DNA of 7,129 bases from DAIUFH01 sp036844705 (GTDB taxonomy: Bacteria; Bacillota; Clostridia; Tissierellales; Tissierellaceae): the NCBI GenBank assembly GCA_036844705.1, contig DAIUFH010000094.1:1-7129 (forward strand). Reading direction: 5' to 3'. The notes under the pieces are model-generated. The model saw only the letters and a program-made list of their open reading frames with translations, had not been told where the DNA came from and made no database searches. Each line of letters begins with the position of its first letter. Within the stretch, counting starts at the first letter, position 1. A program made the position numbers and the translations under genes. This document shows positions 6,391-7,129 of this stretch, one piece after another.

Positions 6391-7129
6391 ATGTACAATA
6401 TAGGATTATTGGGACTTGGTACTGTTGGCACAGGTGTTGTAGAAATAATTGAAAAAAGAAAAGACGAACTAAAATCTTTAACTGGACAAGATATCAGCAT
6501 AAAAAAAATATTGGTTAAAGATTTAAACAAGCAGCGATCTATTGTACTGGAATCGGATGTTTTAACTACAAATTGTGAAGAAATTCTACAGGATAAAGAT
6601 ATAAATATTATTGTAGAAGTCACTGGAGATTTAGAAAAGGGATATAAATATATTACCGATGCTTTGAGCAATGGAAAACATGTTGTTACAGCAAACAAGG
6701 CTATAGTATCCAAATACTTTGAAGAACTTTCATCACTGGCTGCTGATAACAATGTAGGATTTTTGTATGAGGCAAGCGTAGGCGGAGGTATACCTGTACT
6801 TAAGCCTCTTAAGGAAGCATTATTTTTAAATGAAGTTACCGAGGTGCAGGGAATACTCAATGGTACTTGCAATTATATCCTTACGAGAATGATAGAAGAA
6901 GGTAAGAATTACGAAGATGTATTAAAAAACGCTCAAAAACTTGGCTATGCAGAAGCTGATCCAACTGCAGATGTAGAAGGGCATGATACTTTAAGAAAAA
7001 TAAGGATATTGAGTACATTGGCTTTACGAGGGAAAATTGAGGAAGAGGATATATTATTAGATGGTATAAGTACTATCACATCTTTTGATATCAATCATAT
7101 TAAAAATATGAATTCTACAGTAAAGCTAA
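6391..7129 (+). CDS. hom: Homoserine dehydrogenase (EC 1.1.1.3), 3' end outside window
   Basis: The frame is open from ATG 6391 to the last base of the window: 246 codons are visible, with no stop. The enzyme reduces aspartate semialdehyde to homoserine, the precursor of threonine and methionine. GLLGLGTVGTGV (5-16) is the Rossmann NAD(P) loop, and TANKA (100-104) carries Lys103. EASVGGGIP (127-135) and GILNGTCNYIL (154-164) are family motifs. Residues 181-203 match the homoserine dehydrogenase signature from A181 through G185, D190-P191, D194, G197 and D199 to K203. AAGGAGG (6376-6382) overlaps the asd stop and sits eight bases before the start. The ATG at 6384 is in another frame and does not give this protein. 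Whether a C-terminal ACT regulatory domain is present cannot be seen. It completes the aspartate-to-homoserine route under the threonine T-box; thrC or thrB may follow outside the window. Confidence 0.96.
   Translation, partial: MYNIGLLGLGTVGTGVVEIIEKRKDELKSLTGQDISIKKILVKDLNKQRSIVLESDVLTTNCEEILQDKDINIIVEVTGDLEKGYKYITDALSNGKHVVTANKAIVSKYFEELSSLAADNNVGFLYEASVGGGIPVLKPLKEALFLNEVTEVQGILNGTCNYILTRMIEEGKNYEDVLKNAQKLGYAEADPTADVEGHDTLRKIRILSTLALRGKIEEEDILLDGISTITSFDINHIKNMNSTVKL

Noticed and set aside
6363..6872. 169-codon open frame on the minus strand
   Set aside because: It is antisense to the start of homoserine dehydrogenase, whose motifs are unmistakable on the plus strand, and it has no recognisable content.

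Overview
The window is AT-rich, with strong AGGAGG ribosome binding sites, two TTG starts, ATA/AGA-rich codon use and a T-box riboswitch. This points to a low-GC Gram-positive anaerobe of the Clostridia/Tissierellia type. That placement is an inference from style and gene content, not a database match. All six genes lie on the + strand and form two units.

Unit 1 (about 1-3566) is a tight three-gene cassette. It holds a CapA-family (PGA_cap) metallophosphatase-like protein without a signal peptide (25-1353), an IclR-family regulator (1382-2128) and a metal-dependent amidohydrolase of the AtzA/TrzN/MTA-deaminase superfamily (2145-3566). The gaps are 28 and 16 bases and no terminator is seen between the genes. 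The promoter must lie upstream of the window. The layout suggests a substrate-inducible catabolic or salvage operon, but the substrate cannot be read from the sequence. The amidohydrolase keeps the metal ligands but has Gln where deaminases of this superfamily have a catalytic Glu.

Unit 2 (3581-7129) is the upper aspartate pathway: aspartokinase, aspartate-semialdehyde dehydrogenase and homoserine dehydrogenase (cut off by the window end). It starts with a near-consensus sigma-A promoter, followed by a complete T-box leader whose specifier triplet reads ACC (Thr) and which ends in an intrinsic terminator. The inferred logic is that uncharged tRNA-Thr lets transcription through, so the route from aspartate to homoserine is made when threonine is short.

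The 215-base gap between aspartokinase and asd holds the most unusual DNA. Fifteen heptamers of the form NNNTAAG start in the last sense codon of aspartokinase and supply its stop codon. An inverted copy just before the asd ribosome binding site can form a 27-bp stem with the array in the operon mRNA.

Most of the window is ordinary metabolism. The items worth a second look are the heptamer array and hairpin, the threonine T-box, and the CapA-IclR-amidohydrolase cassette.
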